Shown here one piece after another: positions 1 to 11,552 of a stretch of DNA of 64,000 bases (position 1 is its first letter; each line of letters opens with the position of its first letter). The translations under genes were made by a program, and so were the position numbers. The stretch covers positions 8,904,501-8,968,500 of the forward strand of contig CM076958.1 in assembly GCA_039566865.1 (NCBI GenBank), written 5' to 3'. Source of the DNA: Aurelia coerulea. Taxonomy: Eukaryota > Cnidaria > Scyphozoa > Semaeostomeae > Ulmaridae. The notes under the pieces are model-generated. The model saw only the letters and a list, made by a program, of their open reading frames with translations, was not told the DNA's origin and did not search any database.

Positions 1-135
1 TCTCATACCGCATCCCAGTCCACTCCTTGATGTTGTCATACCAACTCATCCTTGGGCGACCTCTGCCTCTCTTTCCATCTATATATCCTTCTAACAGTGT
101 TCTGTATATGTTATTTAGCCGTATCAAATGCCCAA
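1..135 (-). pseudogene. LINE reverse-transcriptase ORF, C-terminal tail fragment
   Basis: Read on the minus strand this stretch encodes GHLIRLNN followed by a basic GKRGRGRPRMSWYDNI segment, the usual extreme C-terminus of several metazoan LINE polymerase ORFs. No reverse-transcriptase palm is present, and the fragment runs off the left edge. It is a truncated relic, not a host gene. The match is by pattern recognition of this tail only, so the LINE clade is not assigned. Confidence 0.6.
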
Positions 136-1472
136 AAACAACAATTACAACAAGCAACAAATATTTGATCTAAATAAGCAATGACAATTGGACGAAATTA
201 GCATTGTAAATGAAAAATAAGCAATGACAATTGAGTTATAAAGCATCAATTTAATGTATGGAGTAGGAAAATAAACCATGCAACAAGAATTTATCGGAAG
301 TAATAGGAATAGATAACAAGGAACAGGAATAGATACAAGCCATGTTACTTTGTGAATATTTTTGCATTTGGCACTCCATAGGATTCATATGTAAATATGT
401 TTTACAACCTGACCTGTTTGAACAGAAAGAAAAAACCTAGCCACTAAAACTAAGAACAAAAGAAATTTACATGCCTAATTTACAATATTATACAAAACTA
501 AGACTAATGAATAAAATAAAAGTTGTCCCTGTGCATCATTCTCCCAATAAAATCGTCTAAAATGTGAGCCTGTAACCACAAAAAAATTCGATAGGAAGAG
601 TAAAATTTCCGACAAAGAGCCTCCTTGGGGGTGTTCCGCCCCCAGCCCCCATTGGCTGCGGCCCTGACTGTCGATTGTACAAATTGATACGCTGCCCCAG
701 AGTGATACTACAGCGGTACTCTCCTCCTCCGCCGGTTTCTAGTTCCTTTGTCCATGTTCTTGGCTCCGTAGTTCTGTAGTCCATGGTTCAGTGGTCCGTA
801 ATTTTGCGAAGGGGGGAAATGAAAGGAAGGAACTTTTCCTTTTTTCCCTTTACTTCAGCAGCACGTCCCCGTACGGAAAAATATAGGAGCACCCCCCCCC
901 CGGGTTTCAACCTCAACTCTCACAACAGCAGCAACAGTGAAAACAAACAACCACAAAATATTTAGTCGATCGGCCGAGTGTCTGCTGCTGAAGGTAACAG
1001 TTATTTATTTCTATTTCCAAAACACCTATTAGCTACTAACTTTTATTCCTATATGTGGCAAAGGTTATATTTACCGCAGCGAACGTTAAAAGTTTGGATT
1101 AAGTCATAAGTTCATTTGATAAGCTAATCAAATACAAAAGAGATAAGAGATTCGATACTTCCATCCACCCAACTGATAATATATGGGGTCAAGTTGAAGG
1201 TCAAGGAATTATCGACGAAAGATCTGTCATACGAACGAACTTTCCAGAACAAAAACTGTTAATCATTCGCTCAAGATCTCCAACTGAGGATGGCCAGAAG
1301 GGGTGTATAAACTAATTTCTCATGCAGAAGAAGTGGATGGCTGGCTCCTGGCCAGTTGGCTGTGCCGTACTTGATACCAGTTTCGTTTCCTGGCTTGAAG
1401 GATAATTTCGTGGTCGTCAAAGTCAAATCTGATAGCCCGTGCCCTGTGTTTTGAAATTCCTTTTTGTCAACA
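136..1472. other. Region upstream of P4HA; no gene seen, one MITE remnant
   Basis: No convincing coding region. A short direct repeat (agcaatgacaattg) occurs near 180 and 222. Around 845-905 the sequence has cacgtccccgtac and a run of C ending in ggg, the right-hand end of the same inverted-repeat family that is complete at 6046-6375, so this is a remnant. The 5' UTR and promoter of P4HA should lie here, but I cannot fix a transcription start. TATA-like gtataaac near 1305 is the only candidate and is weak. Confidence 0.5.
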
Positions 1473-1830
1473 ATGAATCTGGATGGATCATCCTTGAATA
1501 TCATATTATTTTTTGTAATTATCAGCGCTTACTTTCAACCTTATGGGGCGAAAGGCGAGGTGTTCACTGCAATAAGCCATTTAAAGACTTTGGTCAATGT
1601 GGAGAAGAAACTCACCGGTTTTCTCAAAAGCTTCATTGTTGCAGAGGAGACACGTCTGGAACGAATTGCAAGGATCTACAACGTAACAGAAAACTTGCCT
1701 GTGTTGAATTTTACCACCCAAAATGAAGTCGAAAGATTCGTTGGGAACCCAATTCAGAGTTTGAGCATGATGAAGAGGGTAGCTGTCTTTCGTCAAGTTG
1801 AACATTTGATCGAGATTGATTTCAGTAAAG
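1473..1830 (+). CDS. P4HA: P4HA exon 1: signal peptide and N-terminal domain
   Basis: First coding exon of the collagen prolyl 4-hydroxylase alpha subunit. This ER-lumen enzyme hydroxylates proline in X-Pro-Gly repeats with Fe(II), 2-oxoglutarate and ascorbate, in a tetramer with protein disulfide isomerase. The ATG at 1473 has A at -3 (tcaacaATG). Residues 1-28 form a signal peptide with hydrophobic core NIILFFVIISAYF. Residues 30-119 match the family's N-terminal dimerisation domain (TAISHLKTLVNVEKKL, then FVGNPIQSLSMMKR, which aligns with FVGHPVNAFKLMKR in vertebrates). NVT and NFT are possible N-glycosylation sites. The exon ends at AAG|GTGAGT in phase 1 and joins exon 2 to restore an Ala codon. 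The protein continues through five further exons in this window and beyond the right edge. Identity is secure from collinear family similarity over all six exons; alpha-1, -2 or -3 class is not assigned. Confidence 0.93.
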
Positions 1831-2140
1831 GTGAGTTTGACTTCAAGTTTTGTTTGGCTAATTTGTGTTTTAGTTTTAGGCTATGGTTGAAATTTACAAA
1901 TGTGTCTGTCAGATCATTGGACATTTTGAAGAATCAGACTCTCAGAAATGGATAATGAAAAGAAAATATTGTAGATGACAGGTAGAGTCATGAGGAGAGT
2001 GTGAAAAATAATATTTAACATTAAGAAATTATTTTGCCAGTGCACCAGTTTCAGTAATTTTTTAAATTTCAAAGTTCTATGTATGGTATGGTGCAGCAAA
2101 AAAATTTAGAAATTTGTTCCACAGAAAATTGATTCATATA

Positions 2141-2533
2141 CACTCATTTTTTTATAAGAAACTAAGGTCCGGGGCTGGTAGGCAGTTTCTTAAATTTTTA
2201 GGCCATTTTGCTACCACGAGTTTCTTACATGTTTCTTATATTTTATTTTTATTGCTGGAAGTTTAGAATTCATTTTGTCTTGTCTATAGGGCTCTCAAAC
2301 AACTTAGTAAGTCTCTCAAAACGAGTAAACAACATGATTCGCAATCGAAATAATGTGCAAACAGTTGCTTTAACTGTACAATGTCAAAGTATTTTTGAGT
2401 GTGACAGGAAATTACAACTGAAAATTACGAAAGTTTCTTAGCTTTTTTCAATTCAGGTAGGGTTGTTTCTTAGCTTTCGAAAAATTGAGCCTGCCGTTTC
2501 TTATAAGCGGTTTCTTATAAAAAAAAATGAGTG
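2141..2533. mobile_element. TA-flanked MITE (cactcattttttt family)
   Basis: A 393-bp non-autonomous DNA element. The left end cactcatttttttataagaa is mirrored at the right end by ttcttataaaaaaaaatgagtg. It is flanked by TA on both sides, as expected for a Tc1/mariner-type target duplication. The word agtttctta recurs inside. A related copy lies in reverse orientation at 55724-56115, and relatives with diverged ends occur at 54349-54766 and around the hAT element near 38490 and 43430. No coding capacity. Confidence 0.85.
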
Positions 2534-4389
2534 TAATCGATATTGAAACTGATGCCTATGCAAGTTTTCTTGAAATTTTGAGTGGACAAGGACTATTATA
2601 ATCTGGTTTAATCCATATTTATCTTGATAGTTTCTTCTTCCCAAACATCTCATATATATACAAACTGGTTTATAAAAGATTATTTCAGCTCTGATGTGCG
2701 ATAGACGACAAGAGGAAGAGGAACCCAAATGCTATGCTTGTGGATACACAAGAAACCTCCGGAGTTTGATACAAAAACTAAGCTTGTATCCATCCTTGCA
2801 TTTTCATAAATTTTTTGCAAACTATTGTTGTATAATAACAGCAAGTCATGAAGACTAAATTATTGTAATGTATGTGTGTCTTTTAGAGGCACATCCTGCA
2901 TAAAGGTCCATTCCTAATAATGTAGGGACAATGCACCTCAGTCTAAATAGAGGTTCAAAATATTATTATTATCATTATTATTACATTATTGTTATCATTA
3001 TTATTATCATTATTATTATCATTATTATTATCATTATTATTATTATTATTATTAGATCTTTATTTAAAGTTGGCTAATATACAATAGCAAATTTAAAGTT
3101 ACTTAAGGCCTACTAACAAAAAAATGATTTGGGAAAAATAACTTTACAATCAAAAAAGTACTATTTACATATTCAGACTAAAAAACTTAAATTTGGAACA
3201 AAGATTTGACAAAGCCTACAGTTGCATTTCTCCCCTTTCCATGATTTTATAAAATACTTTGGCTTTATTGGTCAGGGCCGATGAGTCAGGGTTTGGAAAA
3301 TGTCTCGGTCCACGCCCTTTTATCCTTTGGCCACGCCCTCCTATGCCTTGGTAAAACACTGCTTTTAGATTTTATTTAGAATCTCAGTGGGCATGTGGGC
3401 CTGAAAACGTTCCTGAAATAGAGCTACAACAAAGAAAAATGTACATTACCTTACTTTGTTGTGGGCCTCCAGAGGCCCCAGGCCCCAGGCCCCATGGTAA
3501 CTAACCTGGCTACCCCCCTCTTGAGGGTCCTGTTATTGGTGGATGATTCAAGTTGTTTTGGTAACAGCTTCTGTTTTTGATTAAGAAGTGAAAGTAAACT
3601 GAAACACAAATCTTTTTAATTTTTAGCAATGGGTCATTCCACATCAAAGCACAGCGGGCACAGTTTGGGGGTCATAAGGAAAGAAGACTTTAAAACATGA
3701 TGACTTGAAACAAGAAATCCTAAATAGTCAGAAAGGGATAAGAGAATAATTTTCTTGTGTGGAGTTAAAATGAAGATTTTATTTTCCATTTTTAAAACCT
3801 TTTTGAACGGTTTTAGCATGTATTATGTATTTGGGAAGCAGAAATGTAAAATTTAGTTTGCAGATAGCTTCCTAACCCTTCCATATCTCACAATTATTGC
3901 CACCTAAGGTAGAGTTTGATAGCTAGAAACAAGTTCAATTCACAAATGTATTTTTTGTTTACATTGTAATGTCAATTTTATGAACATTTCATTGCCAAAT
4001 TCTTGTGCAAAGTTGTTAGTGCCATGGGAACTGTTAGAGAAAATGTTTAAAAGCTAAACTTTCCCAATGCCACAGGTGGGACAATGAACCAAAGGTATTT
4101 TTGTCTGCTCAACATGTTCTAATTCCAGAAAAGCATATGTTTCATAGTGAACCACTTGTGGCATTTTGCGTTGTTAAAGATACTATCTAAAAATTTACAC
4201 CAAAAGCAGAAAATATTGTCCCCAGAATGCATCCTTTTCAATCCATCTTTTCATTCTGCAGGTAAACTGTACATTTTTACAATTCTGGCGGTAGTTTTTC
4301 TTATAATGATGTAATAATAATACGAATATTTTAACAGGATTATAGCTTCGACAAAAATGGCTGTTTTCAATGCCTGTCCTGTTTGAAAA
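2534..4389. other. Intron 1 stretch with an ATT/ATC microsatellite, no gene
   Basis: Contains an impure (ATT/ATC)n tract at about 2961-3055. The AT-rich sequence that follows (agatctttatttaaag...) looks like a LINE 3' tail read in reverse, but carries no recognisable coding. A short GGCCCCAGGCCCC repeat lies near 3475. Otherwise nothing identifiable. Confidence 0.5.
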
Positions 4390-4479
4390 GAAAAGAAAAG
4401 TTAAAAACCTAATTTACAATTTTATAACTGTGAATAAATATCGCATTAAAAGTCCATGACGATTTTAATAAGCCAAGTC

Positions 4480-7400
4480 TATTTTACTAAGCTACTTCAC
4501 TTTTAAAAATAAATCCAATTTTTTCTGAAAATCCTTCTTGTTTTCGGCAGTTCTTACGGCTGCAGGCAAATCATTGTATAAGTTTGCCCCCATGTTATGA
4601 AATCCCCTTCGTGCATATTCAGTTTTGGTGCTTGGCAAAGTGGCTAAGCATTTGTTATTTCTTGTTGTCTTGACATGTGCATGTTTGGTGAAGTGACTCT
4701 GCAAGGCATCACATACATCATCATTCAAGATGTTATGCATCAGGACACATGCTCGTTTTACATTCGATATTTCAGGTGACAGAACATTGCATTTCTGCAG
4801 CTAAGCAGCTAACTTTCTCGATAGACCATCGACCAGTTGTTAGTTTCAGGTTCAAGATTCCATAATATGTAACAACAGGTACAATCATAGAGCGATAAAG
4901 TTTACGAGCCGTTTTGCTGTCCAAGAAACATCTTAGCTTCGATAGGATACGTAATCTGCCAGAAGCTCGTTTATAGCATAGATCAAAGTTGATGTTTAGA
5001 GTTAAATTTGAATCGATTTCCACTCCCACTAAATATCTGTATGAAATAGTAATATTAATTTTCGTCCCCTTGTATCGAGTCGAACACATATTTCCTCACT
5101 CTGTCGCTTCAGACGCCGGGTAGTCACAAAAACCAACACCTCTGTTTTTCCTTTCCTCATATTTGGAATTAGTTCATTATCATCCATCCATTTTTCATGC
5201 TTTGTCATTTCATTAGTAAGGATTTCGCTCAGATTTGTGACATCCTTATCCGCACAGTAAATATCTGTATCAACGGCATATTTGATAATATTTGTCTCAA
5301 TTACGTCGGTTATGTCGTTAAAGAATAAAACAAAGAGTGGAGGTCCAAGGATTGAACCCTATGGAACACCAAATTTTAAATGCTGAGCTTCCAATAGTAC
5401 GTCGTCGTAGCTCACTAGATAGTCCTCAAACCAGGTAAATTCTTTGCTTGGTCAACAATTTGTAATGGCTGATAGTGTCAAAAGCCTTACTAAGATCAAC
5501 AAACACAGCGCCGACTACTTGCCCTATGTCCACGTTTTTCCTGATATTATCTAGCAACAGTGTTGCTGCTAGATCTGTTGATATTTTGCTCTGAAGCCGA
5601 ACTGCCTTGTAGAAAGTAGTTTGTTTACATCGAAAGAATTCATCAACTGTTCATGTACAATCTTTTCTATTACCCTTGATACTATAGATAGTACGGATAT
5701 ATTGGCCTATAGTTATCAAAGTTTGTTTTCGATCCTGACTTGTGCAAAGGAATGATTTAAGCCGCTTTCTATTCCTGTGGATATTGGCCAGTGTCAAAGG
5801 ATACATTTATTAGACGAGAAAGAGGCACTGAAAGCACGTCAGCAGAATCTTGTATGAGACCTGGTGGGAAATCATTAATTGCAGTGGCTTTTGATCACTT
5901 TATGGACTTAATGATCTTTCATACGTCCATATTTGTTACAAATTGAAATTTAAACACACTTGTTGCTCTCTTTGAGGTAGAAGCAGGAAACTGCCATGCA
6001 AAGTCCTTCAGCAAAATTGACTTTTGCTTCAAAGATGCAACGACGCCTGGGGGGGGGGGGGTTACTTGACCAGGTTTTGGTCGGGGACGTGCCATCGAAG
6101 CTTCAAAAACATACCCGTTCCTTATACCAATTTTGCCAAAAAGTATACCCGACTTTATACCAATTTTCCGAAAAAGTATACCCGACCTTATACCAATTTT
6201 CCGAAAAAGTATACCAAAATCGTTCCTTAAACCAAAATCGCGAAAATCGATACCGTTCCTTATACCAAAATCGTGAAAATCGATACCGTTCCTTATACCA
6301 AAATCGCGAAAATCGATACCCTTCCCGATGGCACGTCCCCGTACCCAAAATATGTGAAGTACCCCCCCCCCCGGGCAACGACGCTCTTAAAAAACGAATA
6401 GAAACCACTTGAAATGTCGGTTTGGTCGCTTGATTCTTTCCGAACAATTTCAAATACTTGGCTGTTGCTTGAGCTCGTTGCTTTTCCTGGATAAATAGAT
6501 TTTACAGTCTTCCAGAATTTGCTTGCATCTCCGCTTGAGTTTTCCCGCAATAGATCTGTACAGTACGATGCCTTTGCTCGTCTTATGGCAATGTTTACAG
6601 CATTTCTCTTTTGTTTATACTCTGCTTTATAAAACTCCATATGCGGTGATTTCCGAGAATTGTGAAGGAGGTTATCTCTTTCGTTCATAAGTTTCTTTAC
6701 GTCATTAGTTAGCTAGGGTGCTAATTTCCTCCTAACTTTCTTCATTATTCTTGGGGCATGCTTGTCAAAAACCTCCGAGACAACATTTTCATTTTATTCC
6801 AAGCCTCGTTCACTTCTCTGGAATCGAGAACAGGGTACCAGTTTTGCTTTCTCAGATCTTCACTAATTTCGTTTGGGTTGCACATTCTGTAGTCTCGACA
6901 CTTGATCAACATTTGAATTTTGTCGAATGTCATGGTATACGATCGTGGCAGTGCTATTTGTCGCAATAATGTCAAGAAGAGTTTTGTGGGTATTGCAAAT
7001 TCTTGTGGCCTTTTGAATAATTTGCTTTAAACCATTTGAGCTGATGATAGATTTGAAATCTTTTCCGTCCCCAGACACTAAATAATTCTCATTTTTGTCT
7101 CCTATAAGTATCGTTTCCAATGACGACTCGCATGATTTTTTTAACATTTCGTCAAAAGAATTGTTGAAATTTCTTGGCAGGTGTTTCGATCAATCTGGCG
7201 GTCGATAGGTAACGCCAATTAAATACGCGCTCGATTTTACTGGTTTTATTTCAAGCCAAATACATTCTATTTCGTCGTTTCAAGGTCAATGCGCTTATTG
7301 CAGGTTATTTTATTCGAGATGTACGCTGCTACCCCTCCCCCTTTCCCTGACTTTCTCGGTTTGTTTACAAATGAATATCCAGGTATAGAATACAAAGTCT

Positions 7401-7510
7401 CGGGGTCCTTGTCCGATTTTCCATGCAGAAGGTGTGCCTCGCTCAATGTTAATACATCCATATTCGGGAAATTTCTCAACATCTCAACAATATGGTAAAA
7501 GTTTGACAAC
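4480..7510 (-). pseudogene. Degenerate EN+RT LINE (minus strand), split by a MITE
   Basis: Pieces of one non-LTR retrotransposon ORF occur in order on the minus strand. The endonuclease starts at 7509 (TLSEAHLL, then GGGVAAYISNK). Next is an EN/RT linker from about 7147 to 6420, then the RT with VFVDLSKAFDT near 5510 and GSILGPPLFVLFFND near 5340. The catalytic box is altered to YAVD (5260). The thumb and C-terminal region lies at 5089-4492, ending GFHNMGANLYNDLPAAVR before a stop. Frameshifts and stops separate the pieces and the active-site Asp is lost, so the copy is dead. The architecture fits a CR1/Jockey-like clade. A MITE (6046-6375) interrupts the linker. Confidence 0.8.
6046..6375. 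mobile_element. hAT-like MITE with perfect 8-bp TSD caacgacg
   Basis: A 330-bp element starting cctggggggg and ending cccccccggg, with inner complementary segments ggggacgtgcc and ggcacgtcccc. The octamer caacgacg occurs at 6038-6045 and again at 6376-6383, a perfect target duplication. Inside are tandem, slightly varied copies of cgaaaatcgataccgttccttataccaaaatcg (about 33 bp) and of a related aaaagtatacccgac unit. It sits inside the LINE at 4480-7510 and is therefore younger. Confidence 0.88.
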
Positions 7511-8115
7511 AGATCACGTCGTGAAATATCTTGACTCCTTTTTTGAAATTAGGCTTTTCCAGCTCCGGGTTAAATCTGGTATTTTGACTTGGTCCCGGGC
7601 AAGGCTCCACCCCTCTCCCCCACAAAAATAACAACAACAATAACACAACAACAACAATAGGTCTAAAAGGTCGAGTTTGAACATCTCACACTAAAGTTGA
7701 ATCTGCCACTCCTTGACTGCCATTAACTAGAGAAAATTAATGTCTCTCCTGGCTTGCGAGCTTGACGGAAGATGGAAGATAGGATCTCCGACGATCACAG
7801 ACTGTCGCCGATCCCTTTACCATTTAATTGAAACCAGGCTTTAGCATCAAACTTCCATGAAACACCTTTCTCGTGGGCAAAATTATGTGATTCGACGGTT
7901 TAAAACAGGAAATGGAAGGTGATAATAGTCTGAGTTGGAGCTTTATCCTTCCATGTCGCACATAACTTTGTTGGCCCCATCGACTATGACGTCCCATGAC
8001 TCGCACCCTGACTCACGTAACGCGAATAAAATCATTAGGCAATTCTACTAAATTTGGACAACAGTCTTATTCGCTATTCTACGTTTTAGCTATTAAACTA
8101 TGCACTGAAATAAAC
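7511..8115. other. Intron 1 spacer, nothing identified
   Basis: Contains a short CAA-rich tract near 7630 (acaacaacaataac). The segment nearest the LINE may be its 5' region. No coding or structured element recognised. Confidence 0.4.
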
Positions 8116-8119
8116 TTAA

Positions 8120-9385
8120 CCCTATCCAGACTGGGCTTTTTGAGCTACTAGAAGACTGGGGGGGGGGCTCATTCAGCCCCCTCTCTAAAATCGCCATTCC
8201 TTCACTTACGAAGACGAAACTCACCATGCAGGTAGCCGTACTTATGATCTATCAGTCTATCATTTCTAGTAAAAAATTTCTAAAAATAGATATGACGTCA
8301 TAATTATTCAGGACCAACTGGCACGTGTCCACGAAAAAAATGGAAAAAGCAACTTTTTTTTAAATCTTTATAATTTTCTAAGAATGATTCATGAAACCAA
8401 ATTATGCCTATCAAAGCATTCTTAGAAGGTGAAAATATACTTATAAAGTGAAAAATTTGATTTTCGCGAATTCAAGATGGCGGACAAAGAGATTAAAAAT
8501 CTTGTTTTTCTGAAAAATGACAAATGCAGCCATATTAGAGAATTTCTCCATAGTTTACAATGAAAACTACTTCGATGATAAGTGATCGTTGCATACTTCA
8601 TTTTTCCTTTTGAAACTTTTGTTTTGATTATTGCAAAATGCTGACATCAGCATTTTTTCCCAGTAGTAAGCAAATGAGTTGTAAGGAAGAAGGAAGGGGG
8701 AAAAGGGGGGTTGAGGATAGTTATTTGGTGGAATTTTGATAATATATTGACAAACTAAACACTTTCAAGTCAAACAAGTCTCACTGTAAAGCAGATTCTC
8801 AAGATATGCATAAAAACGGACCGTTAGTAGTACTATGTGAGGATACCCCCGGGGAATCTTATACCGTTTGCGGCCAATGATGCACAAAATTCAAACAAAA
8901 TTACACAGCTTAGTGGAAACAACCCTGCTGATCAATTTTAATCTATTTATTGCCGCTGTAAAACATTGGGGGTCGAAATATCCTTGCAGAAAGTCCGCGA
9001 ACTAATTTTTGCCATTTTCTTAAAGATGACGTCATTGATGAGGTCACGTGACACATAATTGTTCTATTGTTCTTGGAAAAAATTAAAGAGACCTTACAGA
9101 TTATAAGTTCACAAATGAAAAAGGATATTATCAAAGGACTATGAGGTGATCTGGAATTATATCCATAAGCAGCTTACCTAAAAGTTGGCCCCGACCACTC
9201 TGAAAAAAACAGCCACCCCCCGGCCCCCTAAATTTTTTTCTCAAAATGTCACACAAATTCACACTTCAAAAGGATAGAAACTAAAAGCCAAAAAATCATT
9301 TCCTGGTTCGTTGAACCAATTTGGAGCAGTGCTCAGTTAAGTAGGTGGGGGGGGGGCTGAATGAGCCCCCCCAGTCTGGATAGGG
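8120..9385. mobile_element. TTAA-flanked element, CCCTATCCAG ends (Kolobok- or piggyBac-like)
   Basis: A 1266-bp element with left end ccctatccagactggg and right end cccagtctggataggg (9370-9385). It is flanked by TTAA at 8116-8119 and 9386-9389. The subterminal ggggggggctcattcagcc at the left is mirrored by ggggctgaatgagccccc at the right. It has no coding capacity. A shorter relative with ccctaatc ends is at 46440-47309, also between TTAA sites. TTAA duplications and CCCT-type ends suggest a Kolobok- or piggyBac-mobilised family, but the transposase is not here. Confidence 0.85.
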
Positions 9386-9440
9386 TTAAACTTACCATTG
9401 GCTAATATGCTGCATGCTGTAAGCAAGACCAAGAAAGTTG

Positions 9441-9913
9441 CCGGGGGGGGGGGTACTCCCATTATGGCCTAATAGGGGGGTACTCCCATTATGGCCTAAT
9501 AGGGGGGTCCAGTCGGTTTGAGGGTCTGACGGAATGGCTACCAAATGGCCCTTTTTGTCAAACTCATACTACCCATTGGGGCTATTTCAAGATTCTTGAC
9601 CAGTTATAAGATTTCAACTCAGTAGGCTCCTCCGCATGGCAATATGGTCGTTGCAGCAATAATTATCAATTAATTTTAAAGTTTTCTTGCCTTGTTCAAT
9701 CAGTTTTTACAATAGAAAATTTTGAAAAACTGCAGAAAAATTTCGCTACCAGATGCTACCAAATGGCCCAATTTTAGGTCCACAAACTACCATTTGGGGG
9801 TGTCTGTAAAAAGGTACAACCATTTGAGGATGTTTTCAAGATTTTTGCTTTGGCCCTCTTTAACCCTGACTGGACCCCCCTGTCAGGCCACAATTGAAGT
9901 ACCCCCCCCCGGG
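9441..9913. mobile_element. G/C-run-ended MITE with imperfect 8-bp TSD
   Basis: Starts ccgggggggggggtactcc and ends gaagtaccccccccccggg. Flanks gaaagttg (9433-9440) and gcaagttg (9914-9921) differ at one base, a likely 8-bp duplication. A 28-bp segment (gggggtactcccattatggcctaat) is repeated in tandem at the left end. Same end type as 6046-6375 and 55031-55419. Confidence 0.78.
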
Positions 9914-10255
9914 GCAAGTTGCTTCGACATAGCAGTCATATTGGCCTTGAGTGTGTCATTGTGGCCATCCACTTCAATCGATGAATCTTCAGTTAATGAA
10001 GCCAACAGCTCATGTTAAAAAATTCAAAAAGCAATCACCAAGAGTCGAAGATTTTTCTTCCATAAAGTACTGTTGTATTGATGCTTTGGATGTCAAAAAG
10101 TTGCCTCTGAAAACCTCAGCAGATTCCTCGAGAACGTCGATGTCACTGACTGGGACCGGCACTTCTTTATTTCTTTGTGAACTGATAAACATATTACGTC
10201 AAAACATAACACCCGGCCCAGACTCCCGAACCACCAGAATTTGACTTTTGAAAGC
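9914..10255. other. Short stretch with small open frames, unassigned
   Basis: The minus strand stays open over two short frames: one with EVPVPVSDIDVLEESAEV from about 10165, and one with TEDSSIEVDGHNDTLKANM at about 9990-9930. They are probably remains of a mobile-element ORF because a LINE remnant follows at once, but no family is recognised. Confidence 0.3.
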
Positions 10256-10985
10256 TTATTCAGTCGCTTGCAACAATTTCTCGAAGATTTCATCGCAATA
10301 TTCGTGATCAGCGATCTCGAAATTACTGAAAAAAGAATGAAAATTTCGCTTCATATGCACGTTTAACACAAATCCGATGTAAGGAAGGGTATGACCATTA
10401 ACTAACTTATAAATGAGGTAAAGCCTATTGAATGATCTTCTGCAAGCTAGCAGTTCCCAGTGGCGTCGCCACTGGGTGGACTGGGGTGGACTGGTTTGGA
10501 CATTTTCATTTAACATGCCCAGTTTTCCCAGATCTCGATTTTCTGATTTCTCGAAATCTGTTAAAAAACCTTGGGGGGGGGGGGGGTAGATTTTTATTGA
10601 CTTGGAACTTTCGTGAAAACTGGTCCTCTCGCGTTCTGAATTCCGTTGATAGATGATATACTTTCTGTTTCGAATTTCCTTGTGTAAAAATGCACACTGT
10701 TACGAAAAAAATACTGCTTGAAATGGTTTCCTTTCCAAAAATTTCGAAATAGGTCAAAATAATAAAAAGGGCTTTTCCCACGTTTTCCGAGACTCTGAAG
10801 GGTGCGTTCAGGAAAGATTTGCTGGGGGCTTAGCCCCAAGACCCCCTCGTGTTTTCCACCCCAGATTTTCTGGGCTGGCGACGTCCCTGGCGGTTCCCAG
10901 CCGAGCTCCTCATAAATCTTGTCATGAAAGGTGCACTTCCCAGCGCCAGAAACCACTAGGGCTGCTGTATAACTTAGACAGACAT
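10256..10985 (-). pseudogene. LINE C-terminal RT fragment interrupted by a MITE
   Basis: Minus-strand coding reads YTAALVVSGAGK...YEELGWE (10980-10900) and resumes at 10457 with LACRRSFNRLYLIYKLVNG, ending at a stop near 10256. This is the region after the RT thumb in LINEs related to the fragment at 26281-26620, where the same words read YSAALAVTGTWR and YAELGWGSLSSRRW. The element at 10458-10889 splits it. Confidence 0.7.
10458..10889. mobile_element. CAG-ended hAT-type MITE inside LINE
   Basis: A 432-bp insert starting cagtggcgtcgcc and ending ggcgacgtccctg (imperfect inverted repeats). It is bordered by gcagttcc (10450-10457) and gcggttcc (10890-10897), an 8-bp duplication with one mismatch. 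CAG termini and 8-bp duplications are typical of hAT. The host LINE frame resumes on the other side, so the borders are supported independently. Confidence 0.82.
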
Positions 10986-11009
10986 AAAGGCCAATTTCCT
11001 GTCAACGGA

Positions 11010-11086
11010 ATTTTCCGAGCGGGCGGTACGACATTTTTTTCTCACGAACAATAGATTTTCCGCCCACTCGGAAAATTCCACAGACT
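11010..11086. repeat. Short imperfect hairpin
   Basis: ggaattttccgagcgggcgg is followed about 40 bases later by ccgcccactcggaaaattcc, giving a nearly complete 20-bp stem. No coding. Probably a tiny inverted-repeat element or its remnant. Confidence 0.55.
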
Positions 11087-11410
11087 TACGAACTATCTTT
11101 TCGCCTGTATCCCAACACTGGTTACTTTTATGGCAATTTTCCCAGGATTTTCCTTCCTTAAATCATTATTTCTGCAACGTATAATCAAAACATCGGGATT
11201 TCTTGCCAGGGATAACGTAAGGTGCCACACCCTCAATTGTCGTTCCGGGAAACATTTTTACAGAAGAATAATTTTGATGTGCATTTCGATCGAAAAGTCT
11301 ATTTGACAATACTTTGTTAGGAAGTAAGTACAAACTTTGCAGCTAACAGCTAAGAATTTTTTCCATTTAGTTTTTAGAGCACTTGTTGGATGGGGATAAT
11401 AGGTGAGAAG

Positions 11411-11460
11411 ACTGTGTGCATTGATGACGATGGTCGACCATAGTAATCAATGCACACAGT
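11411..11460. repeat. Perfect 15-bp stem with internal palindrome
   Basis: actgtgtgcattgat (11411-11425) and atcaatgcacacagt (11446-11460) are exact reverse complements. The loop contains a 12-bp perfect palindrome, atggtcgaccat (11430-11441), so the 50-bp unit can form a cruciform. Function unknown. Confidence 0.7.
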
Positions 11461-11552
11461 CGGTCTTGGATTTCTGACTTATATCAATGCCGACGACATC
11501 AGTATTTCTTGCTCTTTTTCGAGTTTAGTAGATGTAAACAAAATTTTAAATA

